Assembly (NCBI GenBank): GCA_017475485.1
Contig: JAFVFO010000009.1
Location: 1 to 64,000 of the forward strand
From: Candidatus Gastranaerophilales bacterium
Lineage (GTDB): Bacteria; Cyanobacteriota; Vampirovibrionia; Gastranaerophilales; Gastranaerophilaceae
Direction of reading: 5' to 3'
Length of the DNA stretch: 64,000 nucleotides
Made by a program: the position numbers and the translations under genes. The notes beneath the pieces were generated by a model. The model saw only the letters and a program-made list of their open reading frames with translations, was not told the DNA's origin and ran no database searches. Below, piece by piece: positions 15,059-24,606 of this stretch (position 1 is the first letter of the stretch; every line of letters starts with the position of its first letter).

Positions 15059-16374
15059 ATTACCTTATTACCTTTAATAATTATATCGTGCTCTTTTTTG
15101 AATTTTTGGGCTACTTCTTGTGTAATGTCGGGTGTTCTTTCAAAATCTTGTATTGCTTTTAGTACATCCTGAGTAGTAATTTTTTGTTCTTTAGATTGTT
15201 TCTGCAGTCTGCTGCATATTAATTTTATTTGACCGTTGCTGAACTGTGCATTTTGCGCTTGTTCCTGATTTTTTATTTCCTGAATTATTTGTTCATAATC
15301 CAATTCTTCTTTATCACTATCCAAAAGATAATGCTCAAAAAGTTCTTTTTTAGTTTTGTCATCTGCCGTATCAATAGACATTCTTATCGGGAACATTCTG
15401 TGATCTTTTACATCAAAACCCATAGATAACGGATTATTCGTAGAAGCAAAAATTGTGCAGTGGTAATCTTTTGAACAATTCTTTATAAATTTCATTAACG
15501 AAGCCTGAATTGGCGAATCGTCATTTAGTACTTTATCTATTTCATCAATAAAAATAATTGTTCTGACTTGGTCTTTTTTGAAATTTTCTTCTGCTTCCTG
15601 TGCTTTTTGGGTTAATTCTTCAAGATATTCAAAACTTTCTTCAACATCGGTTGAATTTGGTGTTAATTCAATCATTCTGCAGCCGGCTTCTTGCGCAACG
15701 GCTCTTGTGATTGAGGATTTGCCGTTTTCTTGCGGGCCGAAGAATAAAATGCTGGCATACACACCTACATCCCTGCCTTGGCGTTCTTGTTTTACCCTTG
15801 AAATAAAAACTTTTTGAAGAACTTCTTTTTCGTAATCATAGCCTACAATTCTGTCAAACCCTTTTCTTTTGTGATGCGCCTGTGGTACATTAGGATTTGT
15901 TGCACTGTTATATAGGGGTGCTATTGTTTTATCAAAGTAATTCGAATCTTCTTCTTCTATATCTTTTATGGCAAATTTAAGCGCCGCTAACCTTTCTTCA
16001 AGTAAAAGCTCACGTTCTTTAATTGCAGAATCCGCCTTTACAATGGCTTGTTTTTGTCTTTCAAACAGTTCTGCAGAATACGGGCCGGGCTGCATGCACT
16101 GCATTTCTCTTAAATGGGACGGCAAGGGGCTGTTGTCGCTTTCCCTTATATTTTGTTTATATTGATAAAATGCTTGTATATCTCTGTCTGAATTTTTTTG
16201 AAACATTTTATCCAGTTTTCCGAGAATTTTTGTTTGCTCTGCTCTTGGATTTGGTGGAGTAACAGGCATTTTTGACTGTTCTTTTTCTCTTTGCTTTTCG
16301 CGTCTTTTCTGCCTGTTTGTCTGCATAACTTTAATATCGCCGAAATTAAAACTGTTTAATGATACTATTCTCAT
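15055..16374 (-). CDS. AAA+ ATPase (intact member of triad)
   Basis: 439 residues. N-terminus starts M-R-I-V-S-L-N-S-F-N-F-G, then a very basic linker (20-36) and a coiled coil (about 100-145). The AAA+ core begins with F-D-R-I-V-G-Y near residue 173. Walker A is F-F-G-P-Q-E-N-G-K-S-S (211-221), Walker B I-I-F-I-D-E-I-D (273-280), and a sensor-1 strand A-S-T-N-N-P follows. A lid domain occupies the last ~90 residues. It looks catalytically competent. The overall type recalls FtsH/katanin-like AAA proteins but there is no protease domain. Four-base overlaps with both neighbours imply fixed stoichiometry. Substrate unknown. Confidence 0.8.
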   Translation of the reverse strand: MRIVSLNSFNFGDIKVMQTNRQKRREKQREKEQSKMPVTPPNPRAEQTKILGKLDKMFQKNSDRDIQAFYQYKQNIRESDNSPLPSHLREMQCMQPGPYSAELFERQKQAIVKADSAIKERELLLEERLAALKFAIKDIEEEDSNYFDKTIAPLYNSATNPNVPQAHHKRKGFDRIVGYDYEKEVLQKVFISRVKQERQGRDVGVYASILFFGPQENGKSSITRAVAQEAGCRMIELTPNSTDVEESFEYLEELTQKAQEAEENFKKDQVRTIIFIDEIDKVLNDDSPIQASLMKFIKNCSKDYHCTIFASTNNPLSMGFDVKDHRMFPIRMSIDTADDKTKKELFEHYLLDSDKEELDYEQIIQEIKNQEQAQNAQFSNGQIKLICSRLQKQSKEQKITTQDVLKAIQDFERTPDITQEVAQKFKKEHDIIIKGNKVI

Positions 16375-17582
16375 TTTGAATACCTCAAATTAGTATCATT
16401 CAAGGAAATACCCGTATTTATAATTACTCCTGTTCTGTTTGCGCTTAAAGTGGTTTTATCCAGCTTATCAGGGTCTGATGTGTGGAAAAATAAGGTTGTA
16501 TGGTAATTCATGTCTGTTTTTTGCATTATATCTTTCATAAGTGCAATATCTGACTGAGAATTATCTTGACTCAATAATTTTTCCATACCTTCAACAAAAA
16601 TTATTGAACGTTTACCTTCTTTCTGCCACAATTCTTCCGCTTGGTTAAGTGCGCTTGTTAATCCTTTTTGCATATCGGTTAAAGAAACTCTTGAAGGTAC
16701 AACGGAGAAATTGCAGTGCGCTATATTTGCGCTCCATTGTGCAAATTCTTGTGCTATAAATGGATTTTCGCCTTTTAGCATAACGTAATTTGTAACTTCG
16801 TAATCATTATCCGCATAGGATGTAATAATATCTTGAATAACTTCTTCCTGCAGTTTTTTTCTTACTTCTTCTTTTTTATGTTCAAGAGTATTTAACTTAT
16901 CTATGTCCGACTGGCATGCGCTTATTTGTCTGTTTCTTGCCGTAACCCTGTTATAGGCGTAATCTATAATTTTTTTTCTTTCTTGTGTTCTTGCATTTTC
17001 AAGCCCCCTTTTGTAGGCTTTTCTGTTTTCTTCCAATTTACTGTTTCTTAATGCTTCTGAAATACCTGCCGTCATTATGCTTTTTACTTTTCTTCCTGAT
17101 TTATAAAATGCGGGAAGTTTTCTGTCTGCAACTTCGTCAGCTCTATCAAGTGCGTCGAAATATTTTTCATCCAGAGCGGCTTCTTTTTGCTTAAGTTCTT
17201 CAAGGGCGTCAGGTGATTGCTTTTCGGGAAGTTTTACAGAGTAATCTATTTCGCCGTTTGCATTGATATTAAGGGCCGAAAGAGCTTCTTGTATTCTTCC
17301 TCTGTTATCTTGTTCAATGGCTTCTTGCAATCTTCCCTGTTTTATCAGGTCAACTAAATTCTGCAAATATGGGTCATATTCTTTTTCTTCCCTGTCATCA
17401 ACAAATTTATAGCTGTAATCTGAAGTAAAATTTATTTTATAAAGAGCATAATTGAAATTTTGGGGTAAGGAGTTATATTGCTTTTTTTGTGCAATATTTG
17501 AATTTGAATTATTTTTACTCTTTTGCTCAAAAAGTATCTTTTTTCTGAAAGCACCTTCCGTAGTGCTTATTTTTGTAATCAT
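16371..17582 (-). CDS. AAA+-like pseudo-ATPase, first gene of triad
   Basis: 403 residues. An Asn/Ser-rich N-terminus with I-N-F-T-S (about 50-54), then a long Glu/Lys/Arg-rich helical region (about 115-250). The C-terminal third resembles the AAA+ core of the next gene: the Walker A position reads M-L-K-G-E-N-P-F-I-A-Q-E, without the lysine, and the Walker B strand reads S-I-I-F-V-E-G-M-E-K-L-L (about 326-337), followed by L-M-K-D-I-M-Q-K-T-D and a sensor-like L-F-F-H-T-S-D-P. It ends soon after, with no lid domain. It should not hydrolyse ATP. Promoter for the operon probably lies in 17583-17650 (TATTATATAA on the minus strand). Confidence 0.7.
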   Translation of the reverse strand: MITKISTTEGAFRKKILFEQKSKNNSNSNIAQKKQYNSLPQNFNYALYKINFTSDYSYKFVDDREEKEYDPYLQNLVDLIKQGRLQEAIEQDNRGRIQEALSALNINANGEIDYSVKLPEKQSPDALEELKQKEAALDEKYFDALDRADEVADRKLPAFYKSGRKVKSIMTAGISEALRNSKLEENRKAYKRGLENARTQERKKIIDYAYNRVTARNRQISACQSDIDKLNTLEHKKEEVRKKLQEEVIQDIITSYADNDYEVTNYVMLKGENPFIAQEFAQWSANIAHCNFSVVPSRVSLTDMQKGLTSALNQAEELWQKEGKRSIIFVEGMEKLLSQDNSQSDIALMKDIMQKTDMNYHTTLFFHTSDPDKLDKTTLSANRTGVIINTGISLNDTNLRYSK

Positions 17583-17700
17583 TCGTTTACCCCAAAGAAT
17601 AACTCTTGTTTATATAATACTAACAAAGAATTTTTTTTGCTAATTATATTTATAAGTTATTACAAAAAATTTACACAGTTGCCACAATTAAGCTATGAGC

Positions 17701-17712
17701 TAAAATTTTATT
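17701..17712 (+). promoter_or_regulatory. Leaderless promoter of 17713 gene
   Basis: TTGCCA (17679-17684), 16-base spacer, TAAAAT (17701-17706), six bases, ATG at 17713. No Shine-Dalgarno sequence. Confidence 0.6.
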
Positions 17713-18069
17713 ATGGAAAAGCAAGAATATAGTTTTAAAAGATGGTATGATGTAAAGCCTTATACAGACGAGGTTTTATCTATTTTAAAAGAGCTTTCGC
17801 TTCAATCTCATTATGATATTGCGCGTGAAGTTTTAAAAATTATTGAAGCCATTAAGGTTAATTCGCGCGAGCTTGATGACCCGCCTTTAAGCATAGGTGT
17901 TGACAGGGCCTTGGGGCTTTTTAACCAAAATTACAAAAGACGCTGGTATGATAAAAATCTGCCTATTGCAAGAATTTTCAAAAGTGCTTCATGCTTGCAG
18001 GATGAAGATTTTCAAAATATTATGCAGGGAATGTTTACGAGTTTAAAAGATGAAAAGCAACCAAGATAA
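17713..18069 (+). CDS. Conserved-looking small protein upstream of dxr
   Basis: 118 residues, not recognised. Mostly alpha-helical, cytoplasmic, with no signal peptide or membrane segment. Notable are Y-S-F-K-R-W-Y-D-V near the N-terminus and K-R-R-W-Y-D-K-N in the middle, an acidic/basic mix, and one Cys. It overlaps the following gene by 20 bases and leads a run of tightly packed plus-strand genes including dxr, so it is probably co-transcribed with isoprenoid and phospholipid genes. Confidence 0.65.
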   Translation: MEKQEYSFKRWYDVKPYTDEVLSILKELSLQSHYDIAREVLKIIEAIKVNSRELDDPPLSIGVDRALGLFNQNYKRRWYDKNLPIARIFKSASCLQDEDFQNIMQGMFTSLKDEKQPR

Positions 18070-18373
18070 AGAAAAAATAATTAAAGATATGCAAGAAGTT
18101 GTATATCAAATGAAAATTGATGATATAGAAGAAAATCCGGATAGCGAGTTTGAATTGTTTACTTGCAGTTCTTGTGCGGCAGATAAGTCTTTAGCTGGTT
18201 CAATTTTATATGGCAAATACAGGCTTTGCAATGATTGCGTATTAATGTATGAAACTGCTTGTAAACTCTCAAAAGTCAAGGATATTGAAGATTTTATCCG
18301 TCATACCGAAGATTTAAGACTGCAAAATATGTGTGATTTTATAAAACAGGATACTCAAAAAGAAAACAATTAA
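18050..18373 (+). CDS. Small zinc-ribbon-like protein
   Basis: 107 residues, not recognised. A central C-S-S-C (about 40-43) and C-N-D-C (about 62-65) form a treble-clef/zinc-ribbon pattern of two C-x2-C knuckles; the flanks are charged helices. Such small modules usually bind nucleic acid or protein partners. It overlaps the previous gene and ends one base before dxr, so it is firmly in the operon. Confidence 0.65.
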   Translation: MKSNQDKEKIIKDMQEVVYQMKIDDIEENPDSEFELFTCSSCAADKSLAGSILYGKYRLCNDCVLMYETACKLSKVKDIEDFIRHTEDLRLQNMCDFIKQDTQKENN

Positions 18374-18374
18374 T

Positions 18375-19496
18375 ATGAAGAATGTTATAATTTTAGGCTC
18401 AACAGGTTCAATAGGCACACAAACCCTTGAAGTTATCGAAAGAACGGAAGGTCTTAGGGTTTTAGCTCTGGCATGCGGTAAAAATATAGAACTTTTAAAA
18501 AAGCAGATTAAAAAATTTAATCCTAAAATCATTTGTACCGACAGCTTTGAAGATTCTAAAATTTTAAAATCCGAATTTCCTGATATTAAAACGCTAACCG
18601 GTGCTGAGGGCTTATTGGAGCTTGCCGATAATAAAGAATGTGATATTTTTGTTGTTGCAACATCAGGAGTAGTTTCCGTTAGAGCCGTTTTGCGCGCAAT
18701 TGAAAACAAAAAAAGGATAGCACTTGCAAACAAAGAAACCCTTGTTATGGCGGGTGATATTGTAATGAAAAAAGCAAAAGAATATGGTTGTGAAATTCTT
18801 CCGATAGATTCGGAACATTCGGCTATTCTGCAATGCCTTCAAGGTTCAAATAATCCGAAACGTCTTTGGATAACAGCGTCCGGCGGGCCTTTTTTAAATA
18901 ATACAAGGGAAGAAATGGCGCGCTTTAGCGCGAAAGAAGCCTTAAATCATCCGCGCTGGGCTATGGGGAATAAAATTACAATAGATTGTTCAACACTTGT
19001 AAATAAAGGCTTAGAAGTCATTGAAGCACATCACCTTTACAATTTTGATTATGAAAATATTAAAGTTTTAATTCATCCTCAAAGTCTTATTCATTCTCTT
19101 GTAGAATTTGTTGACGGTTCTCATATTGCGCAGTTAGGGCTTCCTTCTATGCATATACCTATTCAATATGCGCTTTTTTACCCTGAACGCGCAGAAGGCA
19201 TTAAAACAGACAGCTTTGACTTATTTGATAAAAAATTAGAATTCTATAAACCCGATTTTGAAAAATTCCCTCTTTTAAAATTAACAATTGATTGCGGAAT
19301 TAAAGGCGGCATCATGCCTGCAATATTAAATGCTGCAAATGAAGTTGCGGTTTATAAATTTTTAAGGGGTGAAATTAATTTTCTTGATATAGAAAAAATT
19401 GTTTTTAGTGAAGTTGAAGAAGCAAAAAATATTAAAAATCCTTCAATAGATGAGATTTTTGAGGCGGATAGATATATAAGAAATAAATTAAAGTAA
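18375..19496 (+). CDS. dxr: 1-deoxy-D-xylulose-5-phosphate reductoisomerase
   Basis: 373 residues, typical. It converts DXP to 2-C-methyl-D-erythritol-4-phosphate with NADPH, the committed step of the MEP pathway (ispH of the same pathway is at the window end). Seen: N-terminal G-S-T-G-S-I-G-T-Q-T-L NADPH loop, A-L-A-N-K-E-T-L-V, P-I-D-S-E-H-S-A-I-L-Q-C-L with the metal-binding D and E, I-T-A-S-G-G-P-F, H-P-R-W-x-M-G-x-K-I-T-I-D-S/C-S-T-L-V-N-K-G-L-E (here D-C-S, slightly divergent) and H-P-Q-S-L-I-H-S. Confidence 0.95.
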   Translation: MKNVIILGSTGSIGTQTLEVIERTEGLRVLALACGKNIELLKKQIKKFNPKIICTDSFEDSKILKSEFPDIKTLTGAEGLLELADNKECDIFVVATSGVVSVRAVLRAIENKKRIALANKETLVMAGDIVMKKAKEYGCEILPIDSEHSAILQCLQGSNNPKRLWITASGGPFLNNTREEMARFSAKEALNHPRWAMGNKITIDCSTLVNKGLEVIEAHHLYNFDYENIKVLIHPQSLIHSLVEFVDGSHIAQLGLPSMHIPIQYALFYPERAEGIKTDSFDLFDKKLEFYKPDFEKFPLLKLTIDCGIKGGIMPAILNAANEVAVYKFLRGEINFLDIEKIVFSEVEEAKNIKNPSIDEIFEADRYIRNKLK

Positions 19497-19506
19497 GGGT
19501 AATATA

Positions 19507-22500
19507 ATGAACAAAACAAGAGAGCTGTTTAATAAAGACTTTACCTGTCTTTTTCTTGGGCAATTGCTGGCACACTTTGCGGATGCTTCAATTCAAATTA
19601 TTTTGATTTCTATAGTAATGACAACTGTCGAAAAGCCCGGAAGTATGATTGCGCTTTTGCTTTTTTCATTCTTGCTTCCCGCTTTTATAATAAGCCCTAT
19701 TGCAGGCAGTATTGTGGATAGATATTCCCGCAAAAAGATAATGCTTATAAGTTCACTATATCGTGCTTTTATTTTGATTATAGGTTTAATATTCTGCGCT
19801 TTTTGTGCAATAAAAAATATACCCATTCAAAATATCCCCTTTGCTTCCGTTGTTTTTGTGTTTTTAATCGGCTGCGGAAGCGCATTTTATTATCCTGCAA
19901 AAATGGCAATAGTACCGAATATTGTGGGTATTAAAGTTTTAAAACCTGCTAACGCATTGGTTTCAGGTTCGGGAACATGGGCGCTGACTTTCGGTTCAAT
20001 CAGCGCGAGTTTAATACTTTTAAAAATCGGCGTAATGAATACTTATTATTTAACTGCTTTAATGTATGTTTTTTCTGCATTAATTTTACTGCCTTTAATA
20101 ATTAAAAATGACATAATTTCAGACGAGATAAAAATAACCTTAATTCAAGACATTAAAAAGACTTTGTGCTTCCTTGATAAACATAAAAAAGCACTTAATA
20201 TGATTTTTCTCGGTGTTTTATTGTCTTTAATTTCCGCAATATTTTATAGTGCAATGAATTCATTAGCAACAGATGTTTATCATGTGGGCATTAAAAGCCT
20301 TTCAAGATTAAAAGGTATGCTTGGAGAAGGTACTTGTGCAGGCTTTTTGATAATGCTTTTATTAGGCAAAAGATTAAAAACCAATAAAACACTTGTGGCT
20401 TCTTTTTTGGGCTTATTTTTGTGTCTTATAACAGCTTCGTTTTGCACCACTTTTTTAAAGGCTAACATTTGGCTTGTTGGTGTAGGTATTTTTGCTACCC
20501 TGTTAAAAGTTACAATAGATACAATTTTACAAAAAGTTTCACCCGATTTTATAAGGGGTAAGATTTTTGCCTTTTCTTCCATGCTTGAAACTTTTGCAAC
20601 ATTGTCAGGTACTGTTATAGTTTCGATTTTAACCGGTATTATTAAACCTATAAACATTTTTCATATAGTTGCATTTTTACCTGCTTTATGTGCACTTTTG
20701 GTTTTAATATTTAATAAAGAATTTCGCTATTTTGTATTAAGAATTACAATAGGGCAGATTTTTAAATTCTGTTTTAAATATAAATTTGAAGGTACGGATA
20801 ATATACCCCAAGACGGAAAAGTTATTTTAGCGGGTAATCATACGGGGCATTTAGACCCTCTGATTTTGCAAATGGCAACAAAGCGCAAACCTTGGTTTAT
20901 AACGGGGCCCGCAGCTTTCAAAGTGCCCGTTATACGTCATTTACTGAAATGGTTTAACGTAATTCCTCTGCAGTTTGGTAAAGGCGTTGAAGCGCTTGAT
21001 AGTGCTGTTATAAAATTGAATAAAGGTGAACCTGTTATAATATTTCCGGAAGGTAAATTTACAAATGACGGTAATTTGGAAAAATTCCATAAGGGTGTTG
21101 CACTTTTGGCTAAGAAAACATCAGCTCCCATTGTTCCTTTTGCAATTAAAGGCGGGTTTGAAGCATGGGGCAAATTAAGGAAAAATCCAAAACTTTTTTC
21201 GACTATTGTTATACAATTTGCTCAGCCTATTGTTGACTTTGACCGTTCGGAAAATGAAATTGTTGCTGATTTAAAACAAAGAGTTCTTTTTGTCAAAAAA
21301 TCTCTTGAAAGACGCGCATTTTATAAAATCAGCCACAAACTGCATTCTAATTTCCTTGATTTAATGCAGGAAAAAGGTGACACTTATGCAAGCGTTAAGG
21401 CGCTTTCTTTAAAAACAAAAGAAGGCTATGAAGAATTAAGCTATATTGAAATTTCAAGGCGCGCAAGAAGATTTGCTTATCATTTAATTCAAAACAATAA
21501 AATTAATCCAAAAGATAGAATTGCTATAATTTGCGAGTCGCGCCCCGAATTTTCAATCGGTATGTTTGGTTCAATCCAGACAGGGGCAATTACTGTTCCA
21601 TTGGATGTTAAATTAACCGTTGCAGAACACACACATATTTTAAATGATTGTAATCCGAGAATTTTATTGTGTTCAAGTCATTATTTAGAACATGCACTTG
21701 AAGTCCAAAATAATGTTTCTTCTATTGAAAGTATTTATGTTTTAGATGATGAAGAAAGGGAACATACGGAAATTCAAAACGTCAGCGCACTTGAAGCGAA
21801 TTTGGATAATGATTTGGGAGTTCCCCGCTCATTGGATGAAACGGCATTAATTGTTTATACCTCAGGTACAACAGGCAATCCTAAAGGTGTAATGATTAGT
21901 TTTGGTAATATTTATTCTCAATTAAGAGATTTTGAAAATATGTTTAAACTGACTTCAAACAATACACTTTTATCTATATTACCGCTAAATCATTTACTGG
22001 AACTCGATTGCGGATTTTTCGGAATGCTTTATATGGGGGCTAAAGTTGTTTATATTAAATCTTTAAACCCTAAAGAATTAACGTCTGTTATGAAAGAAAA
22101 GCATATTACAAATATGATTGTAGTTCCTTTGGTTGCTAAAATGCTCAAAAACAGCATAGATAAACAAATTAAAAAACAACCTGAATATGCTCAAAAATTA
22201 TTTAACATTTTATATAAAATTGCAAAATTCGCACCAAGAAACCTGCGCAGATTGATGTTTAAATCTGTTATAGACGGTTTAGGCGGAAAACTCGAATGTT
22301 TTATATCGGGCGGTGCGCCTTTGGAAGATTCGGTTGCAGAATTTTTCGACAGAATTGGTATTCCGATATTCCAAGGATATGGTTTAACGGAAACTTCGCC
22401 TACAATTTCAACAAACAGATATAAATATAATAAAATCGGAACAGTTGGCCAGCCATTGCCTTCCGTTAAGGTAAAACTGGCAGATAACGGAGAAATTTTG

Positions 22501-23001
22501 GTATCAGGCCCTAATGTTATGCAGGGGTATTATAATAAACCCGAAATGACGCGTGAAGTAATAGATGAAGACGGCTGGTTCCATACGGGTGATATCGGGG
22601 AAATTGATAAACATGGCTATATTAAAATAACTGGAAGAATTAAAAATATGATTGTTCTTGGGGGCGGTAAAAAAATATTCCCCGAGGAAGTTGAAGCTGT
22701 TTTAGAAAATTCTGCCCTGATAAAAGAAGTATGTGTTATGTCTTTAATAATTAAATCAGGAAATAAAAAAGGTACTGAAGAAGTTGGTGCAATTATCGTA
22801 CCATCGGATGATTTAGCAAAGAAACCTCTTGATGAAATTCAAAAAGAATTGGAAAATGAAGTAAAAAGATTATCTCAACAAAATCTTGCCCCATATAAAG
22901 AACCTACGGTTATTGCTGTTCATTTGGATGAACTGCCAAAAACATCAACCAGAAAGGTTAAAAGAAAAGATTTAAAAGAGTGGTATGAAAATTTGAATTA
23001 G
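19507..23001 (+). CDS. MFS lysophospholipid transporter / acyltransferase / acyl-ACP synthetase fusion
   Basis: 1164 residues in three modules. Residues about 1-410 are a 12-helix MFS permease of the LplT type. About 420-620 is a PlsC-type acyltransferase with G-N-H-T-G-H-L-D (H-x4-D) and F-P-E-G-K. About 640-1164 is an AMP-forming acyl-ACP/CoA synthetase with Y-T-S-G-T-T-G-N-P-K-G, Y-G-L-T-E-T-S-P and H-T-G-D-I-G. The combination is known: it flips lysophosphatidylethanolamine inward and re-acylates it with a fatty acid activated on acyl carrier protein, recycling membrane lipids or scavenging exogenous fatty acids. First of a lipid cluster ending at 25259. Confidence 0.92.
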   Translation: MNKTRELFNKDFTCLFLGQLLAHFADASIQIILISIVMTTVEKPGSMIALLLFSFLLPAFIISPIAGSIVDRYSRKKIMLISSLYRAFILIIGLIFCAFCAIKNIPIQNIPFASVVFVFLIGCGSAFYYPAKMAIVPNIVGIKVLKPANALVSGSGTWALTFGSISASLILLKIGVMNTYYLTALMYVFSALILLPLIIKNDIISDEIKITLIQDIKKTLCFLDKHKKALNMIFLGVLLSLISAIFYSAMNSLATDVYHVGIKSLSRLKGMLGEGTCAGFLIMLLLGKRLKTNKTLVASFLGLFLCLITASFCTTFLKANIWLVGVGIFATLLKVTIDTILQKVSPDFIRGKIFAFSSMLETFATLSGTVIVSILTGIIKPINIFHIVAFLPALCALLVLIFNKEFRYFVLRITIGQIFKFCFKYKFEGTDNIPQDGKVILAGNHTGHLDPLILQMATKRKPWFITGPAAFKVPVIRHLLKWFNVIPLQFGKGVEALDSAVIKLNKGEPVIIFPEGKFTNDGNLEKFHKGVALLAKKTSAPIVPFAIKGGFEAWGKLRKNPKLFSTIVIQFAQPIVDFDRSENEIVADLKQRVLFVKKSLERRAFYKISHKLHSNFLDLMQEKGDTYASVKALSLKTKEGYEELSYIEISRRARRFAYHLIQNNKINPKDRIAIICESRPEFSIGMFGSIQTGAITVPLDVKLTVAEHTHILNDCNPRILLCSSHYLEHALEVQNNVSSIESIYVLDDEEREHTEIQNVSALEANLDNDLGVPRSLDETALIVYTSGTTGNPKGVMISFGNIYSQLRDFENMFKLTSNNTLLSILPLNHLLELDCGFFGMLYMGAKVVYIKSLNPKELTSVMKEKHITNMIVVPLVAKMLKNSIDKQIKKQPEYAQKLFNILYKIAKFAPRNLRRLMFKSVIDGLGGKLECFISGGAPLEDSVAEFFDRIGIPIFQGYGLTETSPTISTNRYKYNKIGTVGQPLPSVKVKLADNGEILVSGPNVMQGYYNKPEMTREVIDEDGWFHTGDIGEIDKHGYIKITGRIKNMIVLGGGKKIFPEEVEAVLENSALIKEVCVMSLIIKSGNKKGTEEVGAIIVPSDDLAKKPLDEIQKELENEVKRLSQQNLAPYKEPTVIAVHLDELPKTSTRKVKRKDLKEWYENLN

Positions 23002-23010
23002 GAGAATTTT

Positions 23011-23964
23011 ATGTCGAATGCGGATTCTGTTGTTAAAATGGCCTTATGCGTCATTTTCTGTGTGCTGTTTTTATCTCATATTTTTGTTTTAATCTTGGCA
23101 AAAATAAAAAGCGACAAAGATTTTTCAAATTTAAAACTGAGAATGCGCTCTTGGTGGCTTATAATTTTATTTTTAGTGCCTATATTTTTGTGTTCAAAAA
23201 TAGTAGGACTTATAATGAGTGGTTTAATAAGTTTTCTTGCCCTAAAAGAATATTTTTCTTTTATACGTTTTGAACCTGCAGACAGAAAACTTTTGTTTTG
23301 GGCATATTTTTCAATTCCCGCACAGCTTTGTTTTTTGTGTGTTGATTGGATTATAATGTTTTATTTATTTGTACCCTTGTATATGTTTTTAATAATTCCC
23401 TTAAGAAGAATTTTAGCGGGAAGAACAGATAATTTTATTAAAGTTACATCTTTAATTCAGTGGGGTGTAATGCTTAATGTGTATGCCCTTGGCTATATCG
23501 GTGCATTTTTGATATTACCTTTTAATAACGTTCCTGCAATACATGATGTTTCAGGGGTTAGGTTATTGTTATTCCTTTTGGTACTAAATGCGCTTAATGA
23601 TGCCAGCCAATATGTTTGGGGTAAATTATTCGGTAAAAAGCCTATTGTTCCTAATGTTAGTCCCCATAAAACTTGGGCCGGTTTTGTAGGCGGAGTTATT
23701 ACAACTACAATATTATCCGTATTGTTAGCTCCGTATTTAACACCAATGGATTTAAAATTTTCAATCTTTGCCGGTTTATTAATCGGGATTTCCGGTTTTA
23801 TCGGAGATGTCGTATTATCAGCAGTTAAAAGAGATGCGGGTGTTAAAGATAGTTCTAATTTAATCCCCGGTCATGGCGGAATTTTAGATAGGGTTGACAG
23901 TTTAACATATACTGCGCCTATATTTTTCCATTTCTTTTGCTATTTCTTCCAAAAGGGTATGTAG
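23011..23964 (+). CDS. Phosphatidate cytidylyltransferase, YnbB-like
   Basis: 317 residues with about eight membrane helices. The CdsA signature is at the C-terminus: N-V-S-P-H-K-T-W-A-G-F-x-G-G, then I-G-D-V-V-L-S-A-V-K-R-D-A-G-V-K-D-S-S-N and G-H-G-G-I-L-D-R-V-D-S. It makes CDP-diacylglycerol from phosphatidate and CTP. The long N-terminal helical region and its position next to a YnbA-like transferase match the E. coli YnbB branch rather than housekeeping CdsA. Ribosome binding site AGGAGA. Its stop directly abuts the plsC start. Confidence 0.9.
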   Translation: MSNADSVVKMALCVIFCVLFLSHIFVLILAKIKSDKDFSNLKLRMRSWWLIILFLVPIFLCSKIVGLIMSGLISFLALKEYFSFIRFEPADRKLLFWAYFSIPAQLCFLCVDWIIMFYLFVPLYMFLIIPLRRILAGRTDNFIKVTSLIQWGVMLNVYALGYIGAFLILPFNNVPAIHDVSGVRLLLFLLVLNALNDASQYVWGKLFGKKPIVPNVSPHKTWAGFVGGVITTTILSVLLAPYLTPMDLKFSIFAGLLIGISGFIGDVVLSAVKRDAGVKDSSNLIPGHGGILDRVDSLTYTAPIFFHFFCYFFQKGM

Positions 23965-24606
23965 ATGTTAAATTTTTTTAGAAAATTTCTGTACTGTTTT
24001 ATATTAAAACCGATTTTTTATATTTGCCTTGGATATAATATAAAAAATCCGAACAATCTCCCTAAAAAAGGCCCATGTATAATAATTTCAAATCATAACA
24101 GCCATCTTGATACGTTGGTTTTGATGACATTATTTTCAGGAGATTCTTTATTGAAAGTTTCACCGATTGCAGCTAAAGATTATTTTTTAAAAAATAAATT
24201 ACTTTCTTTTATTTCTTTGAAAATATTAAATATAATTCCCCTATCAAGACATGTTACAAAAACTTCGCAGGAAGAATTTAATGCCATGCTGGATTGGCGT
24301 CTTAAAAATAATTCAATCTGCATTCTTTATCCTGAGGGAACAAGGGGCGAACCTGAAAAAATTGCAAAATTTAAAACAGGAATTGCGCATATTGCAAAAA
24401 CTTATCCGAATATTCCTATTGTACCTATTTATATGGAAGGCTTAGGCATGGCGCTTCCAAGGGGCGAAGCTCTTTTTATTCCTGCAATTTGTTCTATTGT
24501 TGTTGAAGAAGCTATAAAATATTCAGATTCTAAAGATGAATTTATGCAAAAAATAAAAGATATATACGATAAAATGAGAAACGAGTTAAAAAAGGAGGAA
24601 ATCTAA
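23965..24606 (+). CDS. plsC: 1-acyl-sn-glycerol-3-phosphate acyltransferase-like protein
   Basis: 213 residues, PlsC family. Motif I is S-N-H-N-S-H-L-D-T (H-x4-D), motif III is Y-P-E-G-T-R-G-E-P-E, and P-I-V-P-I-Y-M-E-G is motif IV. An N-terminal hydrophobic segment should hold it on the cytoplasmic face of the membrane. It transfers an acyl chain to lysophosphatidate. It directly follows the CDP-diacylglycerol synthase and overlaps the CDP-alcohol transferase by one base. A strong Shine-Dalgarno for the next gene (AAGGAGG) lies in its last codons. Confidence 0.9.
   Translation: MLNFFRKFLYCFILKPIFYICLGYNIKNPNNLPKKGPCIIISNHNSHLDTLVLMTLFSGDSLLKVSPIAAKDYFLKNKLLSFISLKILNIIPLSRHVTKTSQEEFNAMLDWRLKNNSICILYPEGTRGEPEKIAKFKTGIAHIAKTYPNIPIVPIYMEGLGMALPRGEALFIPAICSIVVEEAIKYSDSKDEFMQKIKDIYDKMRNELKKEEI

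Noticed and set aside
18314..18733. Minus-strand frame opposite the start of dxr
   Set aside because: It lies fully across the dxr N-terminus, has low-complexity hydrophobic composition and no ribosome binding site; dxr is clearly the real gene.
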